From Portulaca oleracea (taxonomy: Eukaryota > Streptophyta > Magnoliopsida > Caryophyllales > Portulacaceae): 64,000 nucleotides of DNA. Positions 33,009 through 44,600 of the stretch are shown in pieces. Below the pieces are notes generated by a model that saw only the letters and a list, made by a program, of their open reading frames with translations, made no database searches and was not told the origin of the DNA. The first letter of the stretch is position 1. Every line of letters begins with the position of its first letter. The position numbers and the translations under genes are program-made. The stretch spans positions 57,733,518-57,797,517 of the forward strand of contig CM055869.1 in the NCBI GenBank assembly GCA_029582165.1, given 5' to 3'.

Positions 33009-35273
33009 ATGTCTGACAAGAAGGCTCCGATTATCATTGATCCCTCCGATCCCCTGTACATTCATCCATCCGATCAACCTGGGATCTCTTTGGTAGCCGA
33101 TCCTTTTACCGGGGATGATTTCGATACTTGGAAGAGATCGGCGATTATTGCCCTTTCGGCCAAGCACAAAATTGCGTTCGTCGACGAAACCCTCCAACGC
33201 CCAGATGCTGATGATCCTCGATTGCCCTATTGGAAAAGGGGGAACAACATGGTTCTCTCTTGGATCCTTAATTCGCTGCACAAAGACATCCGGGACAGTG
33301 TTTTATACTCCACGGTTGCTCAAGATCTATGGAACGAACTGATTGAAAGGTTCGGCCAGACGATCAAAGCAAAATTTTATGCTGTTCAACAGAGCGTATC
33401 AAAGTTATCTCAAGATTCTTTGGATATCGCAACATATTACACCAAGGCCAAGAAATTGTTGGAAGAAATTGGTGCGGTGAGCAATTTTCCTAAATGTGAT
33501 TGTGGGAAATGTACCTGCAAACCTCAAATCAACAAACAATTTGAGGTTCACTTTGAAGAACAGAAGCTTCTGCAATTCTTGATGGGCCTCAACGACAGCT
33601 ATACTACGGTTCGAGGCAACATTCTGATGATGACCCCTCTACCAACATTGAGCAAAGTCTACGCCATTCTTTCCCAAGAAGAAAAACAGCGACAAGTTAG
33701 AGATCAATCAAATCTTCTTTCAGGCTCCACCTCTCTCTATGCCAACAGAGGAATGCAAAAAGGGAAACAAGATGATAAAAGAGCAATCCTATTTTGTGAC
33801 CACTGCAAGAAGAATGGACACACTATCGATCGGTGCTTCAAGATACATGGGTACCCTCCAAGAAACCAAGATAGGCAACAGAACAAGTCGCAAAGTCAGC
33901 AAAATGGCAACCAGCCAAACGCACGAAAGGCGGCTTACAATACCTGGCAGGAACGAGAAAAGCCCATCACCAACCAAGAAGAAGGAGTTGGACAATCCTC
34001 TACATACCAAATAAGTCAGGATCAAGCGAAAAATGTGCTTCAGCAGCTTCTTGACAACCTCGTAAGTGATAGTGCCCCTTGTTCTATCCAAGACAATGGC
34101 ACTGTCTCAGGTAACATTTCTACTTCAGTACTTGAATATGCTACCAATACTGCCACATGTTCTTGCACTTTGACTAAGAAAGATTGGATAATTGATTCAG
34201 GTGCTAGTGACAATATGTGCAATAATTCTGATTATTTACATTCCTTAGAAAATTTGACTCAACCAATTGAGATAACGTTACCTGATGGTAGAAGAATTCA
34301 TGTTACTAAATGTGGAAAATTAACCTTGGGAAGAAATTTGGTTCTAACCAATGTCTTGCATGTTCCCCAATTTCAATTTAACCTTATATCAGTAAAGAAA
34401 CTATGCAATCAACTGCACTGTCATGTTAATTTTACTGAAAAAAAATGCTTGATGCAGGGCCCTTCAATGAGGAGGCCAATGATCCTTGGTAGAGAAGATA
34501 ATGGGCTTTACTTCTTGGATACTGATGTATTGATTAGTAGCATTGATGGATATTGTCCTTTAAAGTCTGATAGCAACAATACCAGTAAGATTGCATGTTC
34601 AGTAGATAGTGATGTCTGGCATAAAAGATTAGGACATATGTCTAAATCCAGGATGAAACTTTTGCCAATCAAGATTGTTCAACATTGCTATATGAAAAAT
34701 GATTGTGATGTTTGTCATAAGGCCAAACAGAAATGTTTGCCGTTTCAATCTAGCATTATTTCTTCCATTTCCCCTTTTGCATTGATTCATGTGGACACTT
34801 GGGGTCCTTTTCATACCAAAACTTATCTTGGTCAAAGATATTTCTTGACCATAGTAGATGACTATACAAGGTATACTTGGATAGTTCTAATGACGACCAA
34901 AAGTGAAGCTTTCAGCTCACTTCTGTCTTTCATTTCTATGGTCAAGAATCAATTTGGGACAAATGTAAAGAAAGTTAGGTCAGACAATGCTTTGGAAATA
35001 GGAAGAAGTGATGTTGCTATTAGTTTCTTTTCAGACAAAGGCATCATACATGAGACTAGTTGTGTTCAAAAACCCCAACAAAACGGAGTTGTTGAAAGAA
35101 AGCATCAACACTTGCTAGAAGTAGCTAGGGCTCTTATGTTTGAATCTGGTTTACCCATCAAATTTCGGGGAGAAAGTGTTTTAACAGTTGCTCATATTAT
35201 CAATAGGGTACCCACACCTATATTAAAAGGGCAAAGTCCATACGAAACTCTATGGAAAGGAACCTTCATATGA
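33009..35273 (+). pseudogene. Copia gag-protease-integrase frame, broken before RT
   Basis: The ATG at 33,009 opens 754 codons. The N-terminal gag domain has the pattern F(D)TWKRSAIIALSAKHK. A CCHC zinc knuckle CDHCKKNGHTIDRC lies near residue 264. The protease motif DSGAS is near residue 395. The integrase zinc region starts at HKRLGHMS (~537), and the catalytic triad is in HVDTWGP (~594), SDNALE (~657) and QQNGVVERKH (~690). The frame closes at TGA 35,271-35,273, in the middle of the integrase C-terminal part. The continuation is readable in another phase directly after it, so a one-base frame break lies near 35,255-35,273. The gene cannot give a full polyprotein. Confidence 0.88.
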
Positions 35274-37397
35274 ACATCTAAAAGTTTTTGGTTGTTTATG
35301 CTATGCTAGTACCCTCAAACAAGGGAGGGATAAGTTCCAAGAAAGAGCTGAAAAGTGTGTTTTCTTGGGGTATCCCCAAGGAAAAAAGGCATACAAACTA
35401 TATTCTCTAGAAAGACACAATATCCTTGCATCTAGAGATGTAATTTTCTATGAACATGTTTTTCCCTTTCAAGGAAAACAAAATTCTGTTCAAAACACTC
35501 ATGGCTCTGGGGAAACAACACCTCATGAGAATGGAAATTTTGATGTAAATGAAGCTTCTCTTACCTACCCTATTCATTCTGCTGATCTTCAAAACAATAC
35601 TGCAGAATAATCACATGATCACAATGATCAAAATGATGTTCTGCAAACCCTTAGAAGATCTAGCAGAATTCATAAGACTCCTGCATACTTGGATGATTAT
35701 GACACTTGCTGTTCTTGTGTAACAAACCTGCATGGTGATCCTAAAGTTGTGCAAATTTCTAATTCACCATCTAAAGATATGAATATCAGTTCTTATCTTG
35801 ATTTCAATGAACCACAGAATTATGAGCAAGCTGTCCTACACCCTGGGTGGCAGAAAGCCATGGAAAAAGAATTAAGAGCATTACACGACACTAACACATG
35901 TGAGATTGTTCCTTTACCAAAGGGAAGAAAACCCATAGATAGTAAATGGGTCTACAAAGTAAAACATAAAGCAGATAGGAGTGTTGAAAGATTGAAAGCA
36001 AGATTGATTATAAGAGGGTTCACCCAAAAGGATGGAATAGACTATAATGAAACATATTCCCCTGTGGTAAAAATGACCACTATTAGGTCCCTTTTTGCTG
36101 TTGCTGTTAAGAGAGGTTGGCCCATAAGACAACTAGATGTTGATAATGCCTTTCTCCATGGAGATCTCCATGAAGAGATTTGTATGAAAATTCCTCAAGG
36201 TGTTGACAGTAATATCACAAATGGGGTTTGTAGACTAAAGAAATCCTTGTATGGCCTAAAACAAGCATCGAGGCAATGGTATGAGAAGTTAGCTACTGTT
36301 TTACATCATAGAGGTTATAAACACTCAGAAAATGATTATTCCTTGTTTTATAGAAAAGCCAATGGAAGCAGTGTATACCTTGCTATTTATGTTGATGATG
36401 TTCTAATTACTAGTAGTGATCAAAAGGAAATCGAAGACTTGAAAGATCATTTGCATAAAACATTCAGGATTAAGGATCTGGGAGCAGCTACATTTTTCTT
36501 GGAGATGGAAATCATTACAGTTCCAAAAGGGTTAATGCTTTCACAAAGGAAGTTTATCAAAGAAGTTTTGTGTGAATTTGGGTACAAGGATATGAGGCCC
36601 GTTGTTTCACCAATGGACCTCAATGAGAAATTAACCCCTGATGTTGGAACCCCTATTTCAGATCCATCCAACTACAGAAAATTGATTGGAAAACTCAATT
36701 TTCTTGTGAATACCAGGCCTGACATTGCTTTTGTTGTGCAACACTTAAGTCAATTCTTGAAAACTCCCACAGATCGACACTGGACAGCAGCCATGCATGT
36801 TCTAAAGTATCTTAAAGGGAAGTCTGACCTTGGCATTTTAATACATAAAAATGATGCTCTTAAATTACAAGCTTATAGTGATTCTGATTGGGGTTCTTGC
36901 AGGCATACAAGAAGATCCATCAGTGGGTTTGTGATATTTCTTGGCAAGACTCTGATTTCATGGAAATCAAAGAAGCAGCCCATAGTTTCCCTTTCATCGT
37001 GACGAGAATCTGAAGTTTGAGAAGGCGGTTCTTTGAATTGGCATGGCTGAGTAGATTGCTTGACGAGCTGGAAGTTACATCCATCACACCCATTCCCATC
37101 AGATGTGATAGTGAAGCAGCAATTTACATTGCTAAAAACCCGGTTTATCATGAAAGGACTAAACACATCGACATAGATTGTCACTTCACTCGACACAAAC
37201 TGATGGATGGCTTAATATCTTTGAGTTATACTCCTACAGCTGGACAGTTAGCAGACATTATGACAAAGGCACTACCTGGGAACAAACATTTGGAGATTCT
37301 TGGCAAATTGGGGGTTATACCACCCTCCAATTTGAGGGGGGGTATTAGGAATAATGAGGTAAAGGACATTAGGAATAATGGGATAAAGGAAATTTAG
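35274..37397 (+). pseudogene. Copia integrase end, reverse transcriptase and RNase H, broken
   Basis: The continuation of the copia polyprotein. The integrase C-terminal [12 protein letters not shown] block is at ~35,370-35,410. There is an in-frame TAA at 35,608-35,610. The same phase then stays open from 35,689 to 37,002 with the RT blocks WVYKVKHKADRSVERLKARL, QLDVDNAFLHGDL and the catalytic YVDD at about 36,388. The frame stops at 37,000-37,002 in the RNase H region (IVSLSS). The RNase H end (WLSRLLDELE, SEAAIYIAKNPVYHERTKHID) is read in another phase from 37,017 to 37,397, running into the 3' LTR. With three breaks it is a pseudogene. Confidence 0.88.
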
Positions 37398-37579
37398 TGT
37401 TTTCTTGTTTTGTTTTGTTTTTCTTCTTTAGGTTTTCAGCTATATAAATACTCTCTTCTTCCTCTTCTTCCATATGGGGATTGAAGTGGTATCCATCATT
37501 CACAATAATATTAGGGTCCTCGTTTTCCAATCCCTATCTTCATCAATTGTTTCATTCAATTTATTCATCAATCTTCACA
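37343..37579 (+). repeat. Copia 3' LTR
   Basis: It starts TATTAGGAATAATGAGG after a G-rich polypurine tract (GAGGGGGGG) and ends CAATCTTCACA before the TSD AAATA. It is 237 bp, the same as the 5' LTR, with about four substitutions. It ends 1.1 kb upstream of the ISA3 start codon in the same orientation. Confidence 0.92.
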
Positions 37580-37604
37580 AAATAAATAAACAAATACAAT
37601 TATA

Positions 37605-38103
37605 CTCTGTTCTTTTATATGGTGCGGTGCGTTGCAGTACTACAACTCACCATACTACTCAATATTCTTCCACACTTCACCCTGTGGCGGATCTAGACTC
37701 CGAAACTAGAGGTGTCCACTTAATAATATTTTGGATAGTTGGATTGTTGTGTTGAATTAGACACCCTGATTAATATTTTTTCGGTCTTTTTTAGGGTGTC
37801 CACTTAACATAAATATACAATAACCTCCTAAAATATAATAGAGGTCTTAAACTTTTTCAGAGATTGGGGTGTCCGTGGACACCCTTAACAACAATGGGGA
37901 TCCGCCCCTGACTTCACCACACCATACCACAATCTCCTCACTTTTCTTTTCTACTTTTCACATTCTTTTTCCTCATCTACCCCATCTGCCACAACTCACA
38001 TCACAACTTACTGCAGTTCACCACAACTCACCACACTTTTCAATGATTTTACCGTACCGCACCATCCCTACATTCCACCCACCGCACAAAACAACCGAGC
38101 TTT
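37605..38103. mobile_element. MITE-like element, family A copy 2, split by a hAT insertion
   Basis: The left end is CTGTTCTTTTATATGGTGCG. The right part ends CACCGCACAAAACAACCGAG. The interior is CACCACA/TGTGGTG-like, as in the 822-1,150 element. A 229-bp hAT element (37,682-37,910) sits in the middle; without it the element is about 262 bp. Confidence 0.6.
37682..37910. mobile_element. Short hAT-type MITE nested in the family A element
   Basis: The left end is CTGTGGCGGATC and the right end GGGGATCCGCCCCTG. It is flanked by a perfect 8-bp duplication ACTTCACC (37,674-37,681 and 37,911-37,918). It shares terminal sequence with the 1,561-2,436 element. At 229 bp it is non-coding. Confidence 0.85.
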
Positions 38104-38114
38104 ATGTTCTTAGA

Positions 38115-38362
38115 TCTCATTCTTTTATGCGGTAGATTGCGATGCAGTAACACACTATACCGTAACTTTTTAATTTCTACCACATTTCATCACCCCACAC
38201 CACACCACAATCATTACTAATATATCTCTTCACTTTTCTCCTCTACTTTTCACATTCTCTCTCATTTATTATAATTCTCACCACAATACACCACACTTTT
38301 TCAAATTCCACCGCATCGTATCATTACCACACCATAACCAACCGCGTAAAAAAAATGGAACT
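38115..38362. mobile_element. MITE-like element, family A copy 3
   Basis: The left end is TCATTCTTTTATGCGGTAGATT. The right end ACCAACCGCGTAAAAAAAATGG is roughly its inverted counterpart. The interior is CACCACAC-rich like copies 1 and 2. It lies about 320 bp upstream of the ISA3 start codon. Confidence 0.55.
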
Positions 38363-38681
38363 TTAATTACAGTAATTAATTAATGCGGGATATTACTTGA
38401 TCATCACAAGATCCACCAAAAATGAGGATTATTTGCAAATATAGTGGGAAATCTCATGTGGATAACATTAAACCATTCACTACTCTTTCTTCACGGCACA
38501 AACTCAGTAAAAACCCCACTAAAATTCGCGGGGAGAAACCAACAAAACTTCCATCTTTTCTTTCTTTTCCAGTTTCCTTTTTCTAATAATTCTCTCTTCT
38601 CCTTATTTTTGTTGTGTGTGCATACAAATGAAAACCTCTCCACACACTCCAACATCTTCACTCTCTCACTCTCACTCTCAA
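38363..38681 (+). promoter_or_regulatory. Proximal upstream region and 5' leader of ISA3 copy A
   Basis: A 319-bp stretch between the last MITE and the chosen ATG. It becomes strongly pyrimidine-rich towards the start (CTCTCTTCTCC, CTCTCACTCTCACTCTC), typical of a plant 5' leader. Two in-frame upstream ATGs (38,616 and 38,628) exist. No clear TATA box was fixed. Confidence 0.4.
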
Positions 38682-41600
38682 ATGGAGGTCAGTTTTACTC
38701 ACTCCATTACTCCATTCTTTAACCCTAATAATCCCAAATTCATCCCTCGATTTTGCCTCAATCTCCCCCAAATCGCCCCATTCTCAAATGGGTTTTCCCC
38801 CAATTCTTCGAGGTTCAATACCAATCGGTTGTTTTCGGTGCGTGCTAAGGAAACTGCCCAGATTGAGACTGCAATGGTGATCGAGAAACCCCCCAAAACG
38901 ACGCGTTTTGAGGTCTCCCAGGGCTCTCCCGCGCCGTTTGGGGCGACGCTCTGTGATGGGGGTGTGAATTTCGCCGTGTTTTCCGCACATTCGGTCTCTG
39001 CGACGCTGTGTTTGATCACGATATCGGATTTGCAGCAGGTGAATTGATGATTTTGATTTGGGGTTTCGAAATTTTTTGGGGGGTTTTGAATTTGGGTTTG
39101 TTCATCTTTTGTGGGGGATTTTTTTTTGGGTTGTTTTGATTGATATATTATTAGATGTGCGTGCATTTGATGAATGTCAATCTCAGTGTTTGATTGATCA
39201 GTGTTTGATCGATAATTTCTTATAACAAATGCGGTATAATACTTTTATGATATACTTTTCGTTACGAATCAAATAATGGTAATTTTATACAGTAACGCAT
39301 TGTATATAATGAGAAATTTATGGTAAAAAAGTTTTTAAATTTATTACAAGATTTCGAAAGACAACAATTAATATGGAATGGAGGGAGTATATTATGAGAT
39401 GTGAGTGCATTTGATGAATGTCAATATGTTATGTCACTCATTATGTTTAAGATTGAGGGAAAAAAGTGAATTGTTGAGGTTCATTTAGTTTGGGTAGATA
39501 TTGCACTACATAAAGTTCATGAAAGGGACTGTCTTAATGATGGGGTTAAGTATTGATTCTGTAATTGGTTGCAGAATAAATTATTTGGTCAGGCCCAGTT
39601 TGATTAGTATTTAATAGATAGTTAGATATAGACTATAGTTTAATTTCATGATAAATTAATCCCCCACCCCCACCTAGTAAAAAAAAAAAAAAGGAAAAAA
39701 GATCAATTGTGGGTGCTAAATTTTGTGGAAGAGTGAAGTGGGTGCTTTTGATTCTTAAAGTAATTGTGGACTGGCATTGATTTTGGCGGAGGATTACGCG
39801 AAAATGACTCAATTTCATGCAAGTAGGTGATCGTGCTGGGAATTCTCATGACTAAGGATTAGTCTTTCTGTGTTGAATCAATGTATGGTTTCTAATGGGT
39901 GACCTTGGAGGGAAAAAATAAGCTTTGTCGAATAGTAGAAAGAGTCAAAGATAGGTATGATCATCGGTATTGTTCTTCTGAGTCAAAGTAGATAGGTTTT
40001 CCTGAATTGGAAAGTGGAAGCATGACTATGAATGGAGGACTAATTGTACTTTATTGTTGCTACCGTGGGGTTCTTGATTCATACTTATTGTTTTTTTCCT
40101 AAAGTGGAAAGTGGAAGCATGACTATGGAATGGAGGACTAATTATACTTTATCGTGGCCACCATGGTTCTTGATTCATACTTCTTGTCCACATTGCTATT
40201 CGAGGAAACATAGAAAGCTGAAGACATTCAAGTAACCTGGTAACTTTTGACGATAGTAGCTTGCAGTGTGAAAACATGTAAATCATTGTGAGAAAATTGC
40301 AGAATCTAGATCAATGATCGACCCAGCTTGTGCTTATGAATGACCCTCTTGTTATCTGTTTGTTAATCTGGATATAGATGAGTATGTTTCTTGTATCTGA
40401 TGATTGGTATTTTGTTCAAATGTCAGCGTATATTCCATTTGACGATTGGCATTTTGTGATGCAGAAGAGGGTGACTGAGGAAATCCCGCTTGATCCATTG
40501 ACCAACAGGACCGGGGATATCTGGCATGTGTTTTTGAGGGGAAACTTAGATGATATGCTCTATGCGTACAGATTTGATGGACCCATGTCACCACAAGAAG
40601 GCCATTATTATGATCCTGCCCGTCTAGTTTTGGACCCTTACGCTAAAGTTAGTGATCTATATATCATTACTGTTGTTTTGAGGGCATTAAATGGATGAAA
40701 TCTTTAGATTTATATGCTAACCATCTAATATGCTTTAATTCTTGTCTAGGCAGTTATCAGCCGGGGGGAGTATGGTGTGTTGGGACCTCAGGGTAATTGC
40801 TGGCCCCAGATGGCTTGCATGATACCGTCTCCTAATGACGAGGTACCCGGTTTACCAATACATTTGTGATTGTTACTTAAATTGCTGTAAAATGCTACTA
40901 GGTTGTGTTGGCCGTAACTTCTAGTAAGTGAAAATATTTCCAAAATGAACTTCATTGGCCTTCTTTTCTAAGACCTCTTCACCTGTTCTTTTTACTAGCT
41001 TTTTTACAATTGCATTTGTTTCTCTTTACTTATGAAACTATTTAGAGATAAATGAAGGTAAAGGCTTATTCCCTGCCAAAAATCTTTCCTCCCGCATCAG
41101 CAAATCTTAGCAAATATGGCATAGTTCAAATGCCCTTAAAGAAAGGCTTAAATAATTTTTCTTATGTATGATATACATCTAGCAATTGCTTCATTATGAA
41201 TTTCTTATCAAAATAAATAAACAAACAATAAATTGCTTCATTGTGAATCTACATCATTGCTGTATCGTGCTTGATTCCTGATTCTTCTAACATATTTTGA
41301 GGAACACTATTTTACTTGCCCATTATTTTGGTGACTTTAGTTCGATTGGCAAGGCGATCTACCTCTACAGTACCCACAGCGAAATCTTGTCATATATGAA
41401 ATGCATGTTCGTGGGTTTACAAGGCATGAATCCAGCGGCACAAATTACCCAGGCACATATCTTGGTGTAGTAGAGAAACTTGACCACTTGAAGGTACTTT
41501 TTTTTGCTTCCCCATTTTTGTCTGTGCCGTATGTTTATCCTGAAATATATGCTTTTATGTAAGTTTGGGCTTTGTTTGTAGTATATGAAATGCATGTCTT

Positions 41601-44600
41601 TTCCTAATTATCCTAGCAATTATGCCCTCAGTTTCTTTCACCTATTTCACTTTTCTCCATTTTGTATGTAGTTTGTTACTCGGACTCGGGTATGCGTTTC
41701 CTTATCGGACATGGATACAGGTGTTGGACTCGGTTATTTTGAAGAAATTTTATACATTTTCATTGTAATTTGAAGTATCGAGTGTCATACCCTTGTCCGG
41801 GTATCGAGGGTCCAACACGGGCATGGGAGGGAAAATGAAGAGTCGGAGTAACATAGATGTAACCTGTTGCCATTAGGCCGATGACCAATTGGTTAATGGT
41901 CTAATTTATGCTCTGTGTTTGCTTAAAGGCAATTTACTGCGGGATAAGACAATCTGTGGTGCAGACAATGTGAAGAGACCAAATTGAACCATGTCAAACC
42001 ATGCCTTAAATACATATTGGTGATGAGACGTTTCATACATTATAGTTCTGAAATGATTTGTCCCGTTTTTTTATGAACTTTATAGTGTTAGACTACCATA
42101 TCACATAAACTGCTCATTCTAAAGTGTTGAAGTGGCTCACAACTTTGTATGTTCTAGATTATTGCTCCTTGAGAACGATAGCTTAATTTTCTATACTAGC
42201 AGGCTCTCTGAATTTTCCCAAACTTTTGTATCATGCAGGAGCTCGGAATCAATTGCATAGAGTTGATGCCTTGTCATGAGTTCAATGAGCTAGAGTATTA
42301 TAGCTACAATCCTGTCATGGGTGATTACAAGTATGACTTTCTCTTTGCTCTTATGCAGTAAGTTTTCTAAATAAATGAGCTAAGTGATTATAAATGATAT
42401 GATGGGCCTTTATTATCAGCGATTTTTGACAATTTGACAATTTGATTTGGTCTCAACGTTCTAGTTGTTAAAAGTCCATCTACTCTTGATTCTGGTTGGG
42501 TTACTCGGAATACTTCACAAATACCAAACTTTAAGACTAAAAATGATGTCATTTGCAGGGTGAACTTTTGGGGTTATTCTACCGTCAGTTTCTTTTCACC
42601 AATGACCCGGTACTCGTCATCTGGCATACGCAATTGTGGCCGTGATGCTGTAAATGAGTTTAAATTTCTTGTCAGAGAGGCACATAAAAGGGATATCGAG
42701 GTGAGCCTCATGGCGTGCTATTTTTGTTTCGTTTTAGTAATCCTATTAATTCTTTCGGGTTTTGCAGGTTATTATGGATGTAGTTTTTAATCACACGGCT
42801 GAAGGAAATGAGAAAGGCCCAATTTTATCTTTTAGAGGGATCGATAACAGTGTCTTCTATATGCTTGCACCAATGGTATTTCTCTGACTTAATTATGTTG
42901 CTATATTGTAGTGCACTTGCATACAAAAAAAAAAAAAAAAAAAAAAAAAGAAGTGAAGATGGTATTTATTTTCTGGTGTGCACTGGTTATGTTTTTCCAC
43001 CTCTATTATAATCTGTGTTATGAAATTTGCTAAAGACCACAGATTTTGTGATAGGAGTGAGGATGATTAATTTTACTTATGATGCTCGTTCTTTACGGTT
43101 TTAGCCTATCTTGATCTGGACGCATAAGTTTGTGAATACATGTTGTGTTTATACTGTTTAAGAGCCTCTTCAATTTAATTGTTTGAGCTGTATTATAAGA
43201 CTACTAGATGAATATGTTGTAAACCCACCGTGGAGTTTGGACGCCGAGTTGTTGCTCACGGGCTTCTTGTTGTTGTTGTTGTTGCTGCTGCTGCTGTTGT
43301 GTCACATTTTGATCATGATGGTATTTATATGCATGGCAGGGGGAGTTTTATAATTATTCAGGTTGTGGGAACACTTTCAATTGCAACCATCCTGTTGTTC
43401 GGCAATTCATTGTAGATTGCTTGAGGTAATCTCGTTATTCAATTCAAACTTCTTCTGATAGAGGCATGAAGAATACTGACCTATATGTTTTTATGCGTCT
43501 GGTTATGCTGTTTTTCTTTGTTCCCTCCCCCCCCCCCCCAGGTAGCTTTCCTATATTATCTCAGAGATCCCGATGCAAAAATATTGACTATACTCTCCGT
43601 GCATTATCTGTATAGGAATCTAGAATCTGTTTGCCTTTTGGAGCTGTCTCCAAGTTTAGAACATGTTATAAGATTTGATTACAATGTTGGTTATATTAAG
43701 ACTTAAGAGGCAATATTTCACTTGGAATTTCTGTTATGCATGCAACAGATATTGGGTCACAGAGATGCACGTGGATGGATTTCGCTTCGATCTGGCTTCT
43801 ATCTTGACTAGGAGCAGCAGGTCAACATCCCCTGACACACTGACTACATTTCCGCCATCTTATTACTTTTGCTTAATCGATAAATTTGTCGGTATTCCCT
43901 CCTCACTTCCTGTGGTCTTTTTCTGCTAAAGTCTCTGGGATGCTGTTAATGTTTATGGGAGTGCAATAGAAGGCGATCTACTCACAACAGGAACCCCTTT
44001 GACCTGTCCTCCATTGCTTGATATGATCAGTAATGATCCCATACTTGGCAAAGTGAAGGTATTACTCCCTCTGTTTCAGTTTGATTGTCACCTAGGGAAT
44101 TATGTCAAAAACTTTGATCGCTAATTTTTCAATATATATATAACGATTTATCATGTAAAACTACTATGACTAGGTTCATAATAAAAGAACACTACTATTA
44201 GAAAAGTATAATGTTGTAAACCCTTCACAACTGAAACGGATGATTGATGCTACATGTCTAACTAGTGTTTGTTGTTGGCTTTGCAATTGATCGAATGGTT
44301 AGGCTTATTAAGACAAGGAAATCGTAAAACTGACTGATGAATTAACTAGGGGGTCACACAAAACTAGTCATGAACAAAGTTGCATGAAAATCATACTGTA
44401 TAGTGGATGACTAGCTGGGAGGCTGCCCTTTTTTTTTGGGTCTGATTCTTTGGACTGACTGTTTATTTGATGTCTTTTTGTCTCAGCTTATTGCCGAAGC
44501 ATGGGACTGCGGAGGACTTTATCAAGTTGGCTCATTTCCTCACTGGGGTATCTGGTCTGAGTGGAATGGCAAGGTTAGCATGGTCATATTACTGGTCCGA

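Larger units (their letters stand above)
16230..37579 (+). mobile_element. Ty1/copia LTR retrotransposon, split by a nested gypsy element
   Basis: Two 237-bp LTRs (16,230-16,466 and 37,343-37,579) flank a copia-order polyprotein (gag, protease, integrase, reverse transcriptase, RNase H). The 5-bp target duplication AAATA is at 16,225-16,229 and 37,580-37,584. Without the nested gypsy element the copia would be about 4.9 kb. The primer-binding site, TGGTATCAGAGCC (complementary to initiator tRNA-Met), starts directly after the left LTR and is cut after TGGTAT by the insertion. It resumes at 32,941. The LTRs differ at about four positions, so the insertion is fairly young. The coding region is broken in at least three places, so the element is not autonomous. 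Confidence 0.93.
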
